Source of the DNA: CAVPJC01 sp963705155
GTDB taxonomy: Bacteria; Chloroflexota; Anaerolineae; Anaerolineales; UBA4823
NCBI GenBank assembly: GCA_963705155.1
Contig: CAVPJC010000006.1
Coordinates: 165,471 to 229,470, forward strand
Direction: 5' to 3'
DNA: 64,000 nt
Shown: piece after piece, positions 17,604-26,946 of the stretch
Numbering within the stretch: the first letter of the stretch is position 1
How the letters are laid out: each line of letters starts with the position of its first letter
Notes under the pieces: generated by a model
Databases searched by the model: none
What the model was told of the DNA's origin: nothing
What the model saw: only the letters and a program-made list of their open reading frames with translations
Made by a program: the position numbers and the translations under genes

Positions 17604-18161
17604 ATGATCGACGTGAATGATCTGCGGAAAGGCGTTACCTTTGAGCTCGACGACGCCCTGTTTAAAGTGCTGGACTACGAACACCACAAACCCGGGCGGG
17701 GCAATGCCACCATCCGCATCAAGGCGCGCAATCTGCGCACCGGCACTATTTTGGAAAAGACCTTTTCTTCCGGCGACCGTGTGCAAGACGTGCGCCTGGA
17801 TTACCACAATGTGCAGTATCTTTATGCCGACGGTGAGCTTTATCACTTCATGGACCTGGACACCTACGAGCAGCCGGCTATCTCTGCCGAGGTGCTCGGC
17901 GACACCACTCAATACCTCCGGGAAGGCCTGGAAGTCAAGCTCACTTTTTATGACAACGAACCCCTGGATATCGAACTGCCCAGCTCTGTGGATATGCTCG
18001 TAACCAAGGCGGATGTGGCTGTGCGTGGAGATACTGCAACGGGTGTGACCAAGAAAGTCACCACCGAAACCGGTATGCTGGTTGCCGTGCCCAATTTTGT
18101 TAAGGAAGGCGACACCATTCGCGTCAATACGCTCAACGGCACCTACGTTACCCGCGTCTGA
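17604..18161 (+). CDS. efp: elongation factor P
   Basis: A 185-residue protein starting at ATG 17604 (MIDVNDLRKGVTFELDD); the longer open frame upstream has no support. All three EF-P domains are present, and the loop HHKPGRGNATIRIK carries the residue region that is modified in many bacteria. It relieves ribosome stalling at polyproline stretches, which are common in this window (for example the linker after residue 120 of the 1331-residue protein). The small cysteine-rich gene starts 5 bases after the stop. Confidence 0.96.
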   Translation: MIDVNDLRKGVTFELDDALFKVLDYEHHKPGRGNATIRIKARNLRTGTILEKTFSSGDRVQDVRLDYHNVQYLYADGELYHFMDLDTYEQPAISAEVLGDTTQYLREGLEVKLTFYDNEPLDIELPSSVDMLVTKADVAVRGDTATGVTKKVTTETGMLVAVPNFVKEGDTIRVNTLNGTYVTRV

Positions 18162-18166
18162 CCGCC

Positions 18167-18520
18167 ATGCGTACTCCGGCCGGGAAAGAGTGTCGCTATT
18201 TTTTCGGAGACTACCACCGGGGGCGGGATCATGAGGAGTGCCGCCTGCTCGGCTCTGCCCTGCCGCCGCTGCCCTGGAAACCGGGCCTGTGCAGTTCTTG
18301 CCCGGTGCCCGGTATTCTGCTGGCCAATGCCTGTGAAAATTTAGGTCTTCGACCGCGCCTGAGCCGGCCTTTTCCATTTACCCGGCAGCAGGTTGAAGTC
18401 ACTGCTTTCTGCGCCCGCAACCAGCGTTCTGGCTTTGACCCCCATATCGGCTGCGGTGAGTGCCACCCTCTGCCACCCATCTTTGATGAAAGCAACCTCT
18501 TCGACGGAGACAAGCCTTGA
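18167..18520 (+). CDS. cysteine-rich hypothetical protein
   Basis: A 117-residue protein with cysteines spaced like a metal site: KECRYFFGDYHRGRDHEECR, then CSSCPVPGILLANAC, and later CGECHPLPPIF near the C-terminus. The pattern suggests zinc or an iron-sulphur cluster, but I do not recognise a named family. It sits 5 bases after efp, and its stop overlaps the TTG start of the HAD-DinB gene (TTGA at 18517-18520), so the three genes look like one operon. Confidence 0.72.
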   Translation: MRTPAGKECRYFFGDYHRGRDHEECRLLGSALPPLPWKPGLCSSCPVPGILLANACENLGLRPRLSRPFPFTRQQVEVTAFCARNQRSGFDPHIGCGECHPLPPIFDESNLFDGDKP

Positions 18521-19707
18521 GCTTAACCCTGCTGCTGGACCTGGATAATACGCTGCTGGCGAACTCAATGGACAGCTTCCTGCCGTCTTACCTGCAGACC
18601 CTGGGCAGTCACCTTTCAGATTACGCTGAACCGGCAAAGATTGTCAATGCGCTGATGGCCGGCACACGCCAGATGGTGGAGAACCAACAGCCCGAATGCA
18701 GCCTGATTGAGGTCTTCGAATCGGTATTTTACCCGCTTCTGGGCAAGCAGCCGTCCGACCTGCGCCCGGCTATCGATGAATTTTACCTGAGCGTATTCCC
18801 CGAATTGGGGCGGCTCACCCACCCTGTTCCGGGCGGTGTGGCGCTGGTGGAAACAGCCTTCGAGCGCGGTTACACTGTGGCCATCGCCACCAACCCGCTC
18901 TTCCCGCTCACTGCCATCCAACAGCGTCTGGATTGGGCCGGCCTGCCGGCGGAAAAATACCCCTTCAAATTGGTGGCCTCCTGCGAGAGTTTCCATTTTT
19001 CCAAACCCAACCCGGCATTCCTGGCTGAGATGCTGGCGCGTATGGGCTGGCCCGAAGGACCCGTATTGATGGTGGGCGATGATTACAAAAACGATATCCA
19101 GCCTGCCCGCAGCCTGGGCCTGCCCACCTACTGGCTGGATGGAAATGCTGAGAACCCCGGGAGTGCAGGCCCCCTGTGCGGCAGCGGTTCCCTGGAAGAT
19201 CTGCTGACCTGGCTGGACAGTCACACGCCGCAAGAGCTGGAACCAGATTTTTCCTCCACGCCTGCTTTGCTCAGCGTGCTGCGCGCCACGCCTGCCGCCC
19301 TGCACAGCCTGTGTGATGATCTTCCCCTGCCAGCCTGGACCAGGCGCTCGCACAGCGGCGAATGGTGCCCGACCGAGATCCTATGCCACCTGCGGGATGT
19401 GGAAGCGGAAGTCAACCTGCCGCGCCTGCGTAAAGTGCTGGAAGAAAGCAATCCTTTCATCCCCGGCATGGACACTGACCGGTGGGCCGACGAACGCCAA
19501 TATATCCACCAGGATGGTCTGCGCGCTGTGCAGCGTTTTACTACCTCGCGCCTGCAAGCGCTGCGCCTGCTCGAAAATCTACCGCCTGCAGGGTGGGAAC
19601 TGCCGGCCCGGCATGCCATTTTTGGCCCCACGCACCTGCGGGAAATGGTATCCATCAGCGCCGGCCACGACCGCCTGCACCTGCGACAGCTCTACCGGGC
19701 AATATAA
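18517..19707 (+). CDS. HAD-family hydrolase fused to a DinB-like domain
   Basis: A 396-residue protein starting at TTG 18517. Residues 1-220 are a HAD phosphatase: DxD motif LLLDLDNTLL, threonine/asparagine motif VAIATNPLFPL, the lysine in HFSKPNPAFLAEML and the acidic motif MVGDDYKNDI. Residues about 245-396 form a four-helix DinB-like domain (SGEWCPTEILCHLRDVEAEV, HDRLHLRQL), with histidines placed for a metal site. The HAD half should remove phosphate from a small molecule; the role of the DinB half is unknown. Confidence 0.85.
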   Translation: MSLTLLLDLDNTLLANSMDSFLPSYLQTLGSHLSDYAEPAKIVNALMAGTRQMVENQQPECSLIEVFESVFYPLLGKQPSDLRPAIDEFYLSVFPELGRLTHPVPGGVALVETAFERGYTVAIATNPLFPLTAIQQRLDWAGLPAEKYPFKLVASCESFHFSKPNPAFLAEMLARMGWPEGPVLMVGDDYKNDIQPARSLGLPTYWLDGNAENPGSAGPLCGSGSLEDLLTWLDSHTPQELEPDFSSTPALLSVLRATPAALHSLCDDLPLPAWTRRSHSGEWCPTEILCHLRDVEAEVNLPRLRKVLEESNPFIPGMDTDRWADERQYIHQDGLRAVQRFTTSRLQALRLLENLPPAGWELPARHAIFGPTHLREMVSISAGHDRLHLRQLYRAI

Positions 19708-19901
19708 AGAGAAATTCACTCTCATTTCTGGTAAAATCCAACCGCCTCGAATTTTACAAAGCGGTGTTATATGTGCTATGACCCGGCGATGATCGATCCA
19801 TCGCTGCCTCCACCCTGTACACAGCAAACCAGTCTGCGGTACCCTGCCAGGTGGGAGGCATCACCATGCCTGTCCCGCCGGATGTCCAAGAGGAGGAACT
19901 T

Positions 19902-21137
19902 ATGCGTAAAAAGGTAGTCATTACCGGCCTGGGGTGCATCAGCCCCATTGGGAATGACGCCCGGACAGTGTGGGGGAACCTGCTGGCGGGTCGCTCTGGG
20001 GTTGGCCTGATCACACACTACGACACCAGCGAATACAAAACCAAAATCGCCGCCGAAGTGCGCGATTTCGATGCTGCCAGCATCTTCGGCAGCCGTGAAG
20101 CCCGCCGCATGGATCGCTTCACCCAGTTCGCTGTAGCGACAGCCGAACAGGCCTGCCAGGATGCCGGTTTGCAGATCACCGATTCCAACCGCGACCGCAT
20201 CGGCGTGGTGATTGGCACAGGTATTGGCGGTATCAGCACGCTTTACGAGCAAATGCAGGTGATGGTGGCGCGCGGGCCGGCGCGGGTCAGCCCTTTCCTG
20301 GTGCCCATGATGCTGCCCGACAGCGCAGCCGGGATGATCGCCATCCAGCTGGGTGTGCGCGGCCCCAATATGGCCGTGATCACGGCCTGCGCCACCGGCA
20401 CCAATGCCGTTGGCGAAGCCGCCGAGATCATCCGCCGCGGCCAGGCAGATGTCATCCTGGCGGGCGGCAGCGAGGCTTCCATCGTGCCGATTGCCATGGC
20501 CGGGCTGGGTGTAATGACCGCCCTCTCTACCCATAATGACGAGCCAACCCGCGCCTCCCGTCCTTTCGATCTGAACCGTGATGGCTTTGTGATGGGTGAA
20601 GGCGCAGCCGTCCTGGTGCTTGAATCAGAGGAACACGCCCGCGCTCGCGGAGCGCGATTACTGGCCGAAATGCGCGGCTATGGTTCCACGAATGATGCCT
20701 ACCACATCTCGGCCCCTGCCGAAAACGGCGCCGGCGCCGCCCTGTGCATGCGCGCTGCCCTGCAAGATGCCGCCCTGGATGTCAATGACATCCATTACAT
20801 CAACGCCCACGGCACCAGCACCCAGCTCAACGACAAGAGCGAGACGGCTGCCATTAAGACCGTCTTCAGCGAGCAAGCCTACAACATCCCGGTTTCATCC
20901 ACCAAATCCATGACCGGTCACCTGTTGGGCGCAACAGGCGCTCTTGAGGCGCTCATCGGGGTGTGTGTCTTACAGCAGCAGATCCTGCCACCCACCATCA
21001 ACTACGAAACGCCCGATCCTACCTGTGACCTGGATTACGTCCCCAACCGGGCGCGCCCTGCTCAGGTAGAGCATCTCATGTCCAATTCCTTTGGTTTCGG
21101 CGGTCACAACGCTTCCATCATCCTCAGCCGAATCTAA
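19902..21137 (+). CDS. fabF: 3-oxoacyl-ACP synthase II
   Basis: A 411-residue condensing enzyme starting at ATG 19902 (MRKKVVITGLGCISPIG) just after AGGAGG; the upstream in-frame ATG at 19851 is poorly placed. The catalytic triad is visible: Cys in VITACATGTNAVGEAA, His in NAHGTSTQLNDK and His in KSMTGHLLGATGALE. It elongates acyl-ACP with malonyl-ACP in fatty acid synthesis. The 194-base gap before it contains TAAAAT (19732-19737) but no clear promoter. fabH follows 101 bases downstream. Confidence 0.96.
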   Translation: MRKKVVITGLGCISPIGNDARTVWGNLLAGRSGVGLITHYDTSEYKTKIAAEVRDFDAASIFGSREARRMDRFTQFAVATAEQACQDAGLQITDSNRDRIGVVIGTGIGGISTLYEQMQVMVARGPARVSPFLVPMMLPDSAAGMIAIQLGVRGPNMAVITACATGTNAVGEAAEIIRRGQADVILAGGSEASIVPIAMAGLGVMTALSTHNDEPTRASRPFDLNRDGFVMGEGAAVLVLESEEHARARGARLLAEMRGYGSTNDAYHISAPAENGAGAALCMRAALQDAALDVNDIHYINAHGTSTQLNDKSETAAIKTVFSEQAYNIPVSSTKSMTGHLLGATGALEALIGVCVLQQQILPPTINYETPDPTCDLDYVPNRARPAQVEHLMSNSFGFGGHNASIILSRI

Positions 21138-21238
21138 GCACGAACCATGGAATTTTCAGCATAACACACCACCCACCCTGATTTACGATCTGTGTTATCT
21201 GTGATCTCTGTGGCAGTTAAGATACTGGAGTAAGCAAT

Positions 21239-22352
21239 ATGCCACGTTACGCGCATATCACCGGCTGGGGTATGGCCGTGCCTGAGAAAGTGCTGACCAA
21301 CCAGGACCTGATGCAAATGGTCGAGACCGACGATGAGTGGATCCTCTCCCGCACCGGCATCCGCGAGCGGCGCATTGCCAGCGATGACCAAACTACCGCA
21401 TCGCTGGCCACCGACGCCGCCCTGAAAGCGCTGGATAAAGCCAACCTGAACCCTGGCGATGTGGAAATGATCATTGTTGCCACATCCTCCCCTGAGCACA
21501 TCTTCCCCGCCACAGCCTGCCTGGTGCAAGACCGCATCGGCGCCACCAAAGCCGGCGCCTTCGATCTTTCTGCGGCCTGTACCGGCTTTATCTATGCCCT
21601 AAATCTCGCCACGCAGGCGGTGCGCACCGGCTCGGTCAAAAATGCCCTGGTCATCGGCTCCGAGACGCTTTCCCGCCTGGTGGATTGGCATGATCGCAAC
21701 ACCTGCATTCTCTTCGGTGATGGCGCCGGCGCCTTCATTATCGAAGCCAGCGATGAGCCGGGCGGGGTGCTCTCCGCCATAATGCGCTCGGATGGCTCCG
21801 GGCGGCGATCTGCTGGCGGTGCCCGGCGGGGGCAGCAAACACCCCACCACCGCCGCAACCGTGGCTGAAGGTCTGCATTACATCACCATGAACGGACGCG
21901 AGGTCTTCCGTTTTGCCACTCGCGTAATGGCGCAGGCGACTCAAGAAGCCGTTGGTCTGGCGAAATTGACGCTCGACGATATCAAGCTGATCGTCCCCCA
22001 CCAGGCTAACCGCCGCATCATCGAGGCCGCTGCCCGGGGTCTCAACCTGCCCATGGAGCGCGTCTTTGTCAACGTAGAACGCTACGGCAATACCTCCACC
22101 GCCTCCATCCCCATTGCAGCCTGTGAGGCCATCGAAGCCGGTTTGATCCAACCGGGCGATAAGGTTGTGCTGGTGGGTTTCGGCGCCGGTCTCACATGGG
22201 GCGCAGCCGTTGCGCATTGGACTGGCCCGGTGACCACCCGCAAGCGCCGCCCGCGGCCGGTGAGCTACCGTGCCTGGGCCAAGGTGCGCTCATTCATCAA
22301 GCGGCTAGTGCGCCATATTGAGGGCATTATCTGGGGAAGGGATATTCGCTGA
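21239..22352 (+). CDS. fabH: 3-oxoacyl-ACP synthase III, frameshifted, with basic C-terminal extension
   Basis: Two overlapping frames make one FabH of about 370 residues. The first has Cys in DLSAACTGFIYALNLA; the second has His in IVPHQANRRIIEAAA and Asn in ERYGNTSTASIPIAA, completing the triad. The frame changes near 21800, within a GGCTCCGGGCGG run. The start ATG 21239 follows CTGGAG. It begins fatty acid synthesis by condensing acetyl-CoA or a branched acyl-CoA with malonyl-ACP. After the normal end (WGAAVAHW) there is an unusual tail of about 40 residues rich in Arg/Lys and Trp (TTRKRRPRPVSYRAWAKVRS). Confidence 0.9.
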
Positions 22353-22474
22353 GAATAGATGCGCAGGGACACTCCACAATTCGCCTGGCATTCAGAGCGG
22401 CTCAGGCGCGCTGACAACCGCCATTGCCCCGAGTTCAGAACGGGGTGAGATAACTTGGCGCGGAAAAAAAAAAT

Positions 22475-22963
22475 CTACGGATTATCGTAAACGTAGAAAA
22501 TGTAATCCTGGGATGTGGTTTTGACTCCCAAATCGTTTAGTAATCGGAGAAGTTGGGCGCGATGATCGGTGCCATGATTGCCTACATGCAGTAACACCTG
22601 CCACAGAATAAGATCTTTGTCTTCTCCATCGGCGAACGGCTTTTCGAATAACATCTCATCCCGCAATTTAGCAAGATACGTGCGCATATTTTGCTCAACG
22701 ATATCCCAGTGGGCGCGGATGATTTCCCGGTCGTCAACGCCAACGGGATCAAGCGATTCTGGGATTTCGACGCCTCGCAAATCGCTAAACCACGCCTCAT
22801 CAACGCTCATGAGATGAACGATTTGGTTGCGGACCGACCCATGAGAGTAGCCCACATTTTGGGTGAACTGATCATAGGATAATGGCGTGATATACATATC
22901 CCAGATTTTGCGATTTTCGGTGAAGTGATACTCGTAGAAATGGCGGAAGGCATTGGCATTCAT
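22475..22963 (-). CDS. DinB-family four-helix metal-binding protein
   Basis: A 162-residue DinB-like protein. The three metal-ligand histidines are expected in RNQIVHLMSVDEAWF and LLHVGNHGTDHRAQLL. The family includes thiol-dependent S-transferases and damage-inducible proteins; the substrate is unknown. It is convergent with fabH; the 122-base gap between them holds a CCCCG/CGGGG hairpin (22427-22445) without a T-run, and a T-run on the minus strand directly after the DinB stop. Confidence 0.88.
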   Translation of the reverse strand: MNANAFRHFYEYHFTENRKIWDMYITPLSYDQFTQNVGYSHGSVRNQIVHLMSVDEAWFSDLRGVEIPESLDPVGVDDREIIRAHWDIVEQNMRTYLAKLRDEMLFEKPFADGEDKDLILWQVLLHVGNHGTDHRAQLLRLLNDLGVKTTSQDYIFYVYDNP

Positions 22964-23038
22964 GTCGTAAGTTGCTCCTCAGGTTGCGATCATCAGGGTA
23001 CCAGTCCGAGTGCTCAAATTGGCAAGATAACTACAGAC

Positions 23039-23797
23039 TTACCGGCCCACATACACCACCCGCGGCGGGCTGCCGGGCAGGTACTTCACCCGCAGTATGG
23101 CCCCGGGACGAGCGCTGCCCATGTTTTCAGCCCGCACCGGAAGACGCATTTCTGCCTGGAATGGTGCTTCTCCATCCGGTTGGACTTCAAGCAGCACCTT
23201 GAGCGTGTGGATATCCTTCCCGCCCAACTTATACACACCGATCGGCGCGAGTTTGAGCGTCAGGGCGCGGGCAGATCTGGCCCCGCGAAACTGCAGCGTA
23301 GTGCGGATGGAAAGCATAAAATAGTACAACTGCCAGCTGCCAAACATCGCCAGACCCAGCGCCCACAGGAATGGCAGGCGGCCCAGTACGAAGGCAATGA
23401 CAGCGGCCAATACGATAACAGCAGAAAGCGCTACCACCAGCACACCGTACGGCGTCAGCAATTGGCTGCGGATGATATCCAGTGAAAGCTCTCGGCTCAG
23501 CCCTTCCATAGCCTGGCGGGCGTCTGCCTGGTCGGCGCCTGTTTTCTCCTGGTATAGCTCCAGGGCGGCGTCTTTGCGCGCCTCAATCAGGTGCTGGCGC
23601 ACTTCAGCCATATCTTCGTCAGAGAGAGTTGCTTCGGCCACTGGCTGCGTTGCCGGGGCGCCAGGCGCGCCAGCTTGCAGCCTGCTGGTGGTGTTGCAGT
23701 ACAGGCAGATCGCCAGCGCATCGCCGGCTGCTGCCGGCAACGGCGCCCCGCAGTTGGGGCAGTTCAAAGCAAATGTGGCGGTTTTTGTATGCTCCAA
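23039..23797 (-). CDS. zinc-ribbon membrane protein of unknown function
   Basis: A 252-residue protein. It begins with a zinc ribbon (NCPNCGAPLPAAAGDALAIC and LYCN, residues 12-34), then an alanine/proline linker, a helical segment (EVRQHLIEARKDAALELYQE), two hydrophobic helices (about residues 116-160) and a beta-rich C-terminal domain (DIHTLKVLLEVQPDGEAPFQ). It probably sits in the membrane with the ribbon and C-terminal domain in the cytoplasm. No function is known to me. Confidence 0.75.
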   Translation of the reverse strand: MEHTKTATFALNCPNCGAPLPAAAGDALAICLYCNTTSRLQAGAPGAPATQPVAEATLSDEDMAEVRQHLIEARKDAALELYQEKTGADQADARQAMEGLSRELSLDIIRSQLLTPYGVLVVALSAVIVLAAVIAFVLGRLPFLWALGLAMFGSWQLYYFMLSIRTTLQFRGARSARALTLKLAPIGVYKLGGKDIHTLKVLLEVQPDGEAPFQAEMRLPVRAENMGSARPGAILRVKYLPGSPPRVVYVGR

Positions 23798-23937
23798 TAC
23801 AACCTTTCCGTTGGCTCTCTGTCAAGATCGGATAAATGGTACAACAGATCGGTGGATGAGGCAAGGCCATTGTTAGAGCGATGTTAGAAATTCCAAAATC
23901 TATGATTTCGCGTCCTCCGGGAGGGGCATTGAGTTGG

Positions 23938-23943
23938 TATAAT
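23938..23943 (+). promoter_or_regulatory. putative -10 box upstream of ftsH
   Basis: A perfect TATAAT 41 bases before the ftsH start. The region 15-20 bases further upstream lacks a recognisable -35, so another sigma factor or activator is possible. Confidence 0.38.
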
Positions 23944-23984
23944 CTTACCGAATCCGTGCGGATTTCAAATTTTTGGAGGTATCA

Positions 23985-25859
23985 GTGAATCCGACCCGCA
24001 ACCGTTCATCTATCATTTACTTGCTGCTCTTCGTCGCCATCATCGTCATGGTGGTCTACAACTTTAACCAGACAGCAAGCGCCCAGGAATTACTCCCAAT
24101 CAACACTGTGGCCGGCGACATCCAGAAAGGGATTGTTGAGCGCATTGTTGAAGACGACAACCGGCTGCGCGTGGTCTATGCCGATGGTTCTGAGAGAACT
24201 TCACACAAAGAAGCAGATGCGACCCTGGTTGAGCAGCTCATTGCTTTAGGCGTGACCACCGAACAACTCAACCCGGATCGGGTTAAAGTCGATATCAAAC
24301 CACCCAGTGCAGTTCTGGGTGTGCTGACAGCTCTGGGGTATCTTCTGCCGTTCATCATCCTGGCTGGCGTGTTCTGGTTTGTCTTCCGCCAGGCTCAGGG
24401 ATCCAACAATGCCGCCATGTCGTTTGGCAAGTCTCGGGCGCGCATGTTCACCGGCGACCAGCCCACCGTCACATTTGAAGATGTGGCCGGCGTTGAAGAA
24501 GCCAAAGAAGAGCTTCAAGAGGTGGTGGAGTTCCTGCGCGAGCCTGAGAAATTCATCTCACTCGGAGCGCGCATCCCCAAGGGTGTCCTGCTGGTCGGCC
24601 CTCCCGGCACCGGCAAGACCCTGCTGGCCAAAGCCGTATCCGGCGAAGCCGGCGTACCCTTCTTCTCGATCTCCGGCTCTGAATTTGTTGAAATGTTCGT
24701 CGGTGTGGGCGCCAGCCGTGTGCGCGATCTGTTCGACCAGGCCAAGCGCCACTCACCCTGCATCGTCTTTGTCGATGAAATCGACGCAGTCGGCCGCCAG
24801 CGCGGCGCCGGCCTGGGCGGCAGCCACGACGAGCGTGAGCAGACCCTCAACCAGATGCTGGTGGAAATGGACGGTTTCGACACCGACACCAACGTTATCA
24901 TCGTTGCCGCCACCAACCGCCCCGATATCCTAGACCCCGCCTTACTGCGCCCCGGCCGCTTTGACCGCCGCGTGGTTCTGGACCGCCCCGATATGCGTGG
25001 GCGCGAAGCCATTTTGAGCGTGCACGTCAAGGGCAAACCCCTCGGCCCGGATGTTGACCTGGGCGTCCTGTCTCGCTCCACACCCGGTTTTGTCGGCGCC
25101 GACCTGGAAAACCTGGTCAATGAAGCAGCCATCCTGGCCGCCCGCCGCAACAAAAAGGTCATTGGCCAGCCGGAAATGGAAGAGGCTATTGAACGCGTCA
25201 TAGCCGGTCCCGAGCGCAAGAGCCGCTTGATCAGCGAAGAAGAGAAACGCATCGTTGCTTATCACGAAGCCGGGCATGCGGTGGTGATGAACGCTTTGCC
25301 CGAGGCCGATCCGGTTCACAAGGTATCCATCATCGCCCGCGGTATGGCCGGGGGCTACACCCTCTCCCTGCCGGAAGAAGACCGCACGCTGATGCCGCGC
25401 AAGAAGATGCTGGCCGATATGGTCGGCTTGCTGGGTGGGCGCGCCGCCGAGCACCTGGTGTTCGATGACATCACCTCAGGCGCATCCAACGACCTGGAGC
25501 GCGTCACACGCATGGCACGCGCCATGGTCACCCGCCTGGGGATGAGCGAAGCCCTGGGGCCGATGGTTTACGGGCAAAAAGAAGAGTTGATCTTCCTGGG
25601 CCGCGAGATCTCCGAACAACGCGATTACTCTGAAGCCGTCGCCGAGCAGATCGATCAGGAAGTGCGCCGGTTGGTGGGCGAAGCCTTCGAAAAGGCACGC
25701 ATCATCCTGGCGCAATATCGCGACCGCCTGGACGCAGTTGCCGGGCGTCTGCTGGAAGTGGAAACCATCACCCGCGATGAGTTCGAAAGCATCTTCCCGC
25801 CCCCCAACCCTAAAAACGGCGGCACACCCGTGCCGAATGCGATCCCGGCAATGACTTGA
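23985..25859 (+). CDS. ftsH: ATP-dependent zinc metalloprotease FtsH
   Basis: An intact protein of 624 residues. The start is GTG 23985, with GGAGGT four bases upstream. Two transmembrane helices flank a small external domain (IIYLLLFVAIIVMVVYNF and LGYLLPFIILAGVFWFVF). The AAA+ module has Walker A GPPGTGKT, Walker B IVFVDEIDAV and the second region of homology ATNRPDILDPALLRPGRFDR. The zinc site is HEAGHAVV with the distal acidic ligand in TSGASNDLERVT. It degrades misassembled membrane proteins. A strong terminator follows. Confidence 0.97.
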   Translation: MNPTRNRSSIIYLLLFVAIIVMVVYNFNQTASAQELLPINTVAGDIQKGIVERIVEDDNRLRVVYADGSERTSHKEADATLVEQLIALGVTTEQLNPDRVKVDIKPPSAVLGVLTALGYLLPFIILAGVFWFVFRQAQGSNNAAMSFGKSRARMFTGDQPTVTFEDVAGVEEAKEELQEVVEFLREPEKFISLGARIPKGVLLVGPPGTGKTLLAKAVSGEAGVPFFSISGSEFVEMFVGVGASRVRDLFDQAKRHSPCIVFVDEIDAVGRQRGAGLGGSHDEREQTLNQMLVEMDGFDTDTNVIIVAATNRPDILDPALLRPGRFDRRVVLDRPDMRGREAILSVHVKGKPLGPDVDLGVLSRSTPGFVGADLENLVNEAAILAARRNKKVIGQPEMEEAIERVIAGPERKSRLISEEEKRIVAYHEAGHAVVMNALPEADPVHKVSIIARGMAGGYTLSLPEEDRTLMPRKKMLADMVGLLGGRAAEHLVFDDITSGASNDLERVTRMARAMVTRLGMSEALGPMVYGQKEELIFLGREISEQRDYSEAVAEQIDQEVRRLVGEAFEKARIILAQYRDRLDAVAGRLLEVETITRDEFESIFPPPNPKNGGTPVPNAIPAMT

Positions 25860-25893
25860 TGAATAACCTCTGGTACCAATTGGTTTAACGAGT

Positions 25894-25937
25894 GCAACGT
25901 AAAACGTGCTTTCTGCGTTTTGCGTTGCCTTTTTTTA
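25894..25937 (+). terminator. intrinsic terminator of ftsH
   Basis: A 13-bp stem (GCAACGTAAAACG / CGTTTTGCGTTGC, with one G-T pair), a 9-base loop and a CTTTTTTT tail, 34 bases after the ftsH stop. It overlaps the first codons of the longest open frame of the next gene, supporting the later TTG start there. Confidence 0.92.
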
Positions 25938-25953
25938 TAAGGTAGAAGGAATC

Positions 25954-26931
25954 TTGCTGGACACCACAGACCAAACCGCATACCAGGCGGCCCTGATTGG
26001 CTCGGCCTACCACCTCCCGCTGCGCCCGGGTTACCTGCGCTTGACCGGGGACGATCGCGCCGCCTTCTTGCAGCGCCAAACAACCAATGATGTCCGCCGC
26101 CTATCGGCGCAGCGCACAGTTCTCACCGCCCTGGTGACACCTTCGGCGCGCATCCTGGATGTTTTGCGCCTGGTGGATGAAGGTGATACCCTGGGCGTTA
26201 TCTGCCTTCCCGGGCGTGGCGCAGAAACGGCCCGCTATCTGAAAAGCCGGATCTTCTTCATGGACAAGGTATCTCTCGTCGATGCCAGTCAAGAAATCGC
26301 CCAGCTGGATTTGGAAGGGCCGCAGGCCGGAGAGACGCTGCTCAAACTGGGCTTCAGCGTCCCCCCCGGCAGGGACGAAGTCGCTGCCAGCCAGCTAGCC
26401 AGCGACGACATCCCCGCCATAACATTGCGCGCCATTGGCCAGCCGGGCTTTGCTGGCCAGGGTTACCGCCTGCTGCTTCCCGCAGCGGATCTACCCGCCA
26501 TCCAGACCGCTCTGCAGTCTCTCAATTGCCAGCACCTCACCACGCGTGCAGCGGATGTCCTTCGCATTGAGGCCGGCCTGCCTGCAGCCGGCGCAGAGTT
26601 AAGTGAAGAATACACCCCCCTGGAGGCCGGCCTGGAAAGCGCCGTAGCTGAAAACAAAGGCTGCTACACCGGGCAGGAAATCATCGCCCGCCAGCTCACC
26701 TACGATAAGGTCACCCAGCGGCTGGTGGGGTTACGCCTGCCGGCGCCGGTGGAGGCTGGCAGCCGAGTGCTTGCCGGTGGTAGGGCGGTTGGCACAGTCA
26801 CCAGCGCGGCGCACTCGCCCCGCTTCGGCAGCCTCGCCCTGGCCGTCATCCGCCGCCCGCATCACCTGCCCGGCGCATCGCTGATGGTGGGAGATGCCAG
26901 TGCACTGGTCTGTGAGCTGCCTTTTCGATAA
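25954..26931 (+). CDS. YgfZ/GcvT-like folate-binding protein
   Basis: A 325-residue protein starting at TTG 25954, which has GAAGGA upstream and avoids the ftsH terminator; an ATG at 25906 lies inside that hairpin. The diagnostic motif is KGCYTGQEIIARQLTYDKVT, the YgfZ signature with its conserved cysteine. YgfZ proteins bind folate and help iron-sulphur enzyme assembly or repair. The C-terminal barrel (AVGTVTSAAHSPRFGSLALA) fits the same family. The FabL gene begins 15 bases downstream. Confidence 0.9.
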   Translation: MLDTTDQTAYQAALIGSAYHLPLRPGYLRLTGDDRAAFLQRQTTNDVRRLSAQRTVLTALVTPSARILDVLRLVDEGDTLGVICLPGRGAETARYLKSRIFFMDKVSLVDASQEIAQLDLEGPQAGETLLKLGFSVPPGRDEVAASQLASDDIPAITLRAIGQPGFAGQGYRLLLPAADLPAIQTALQSLNCQHLTTRAADVLRIEAGLPAAGAELSEEYTPLEAGLESAVAENKGCYTGQEIIARQLTYDKVTQRLVGLRLPAPVEAGSRVLAGGRAVGTVTSAAHSPRFGSLALAVIRRPHHLPGASLMVGDASALVCELPFR

Positions 26932-26946
26932 CTCCAGGAGTGCGGA

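Noticed and set aside
22427..22445. CCCCG...CGGGG hairpin between fabH and the DinB gene as terminator
   Set aside because: The stem is short and no T-run follows on either strand directly; not listed as a terminator.
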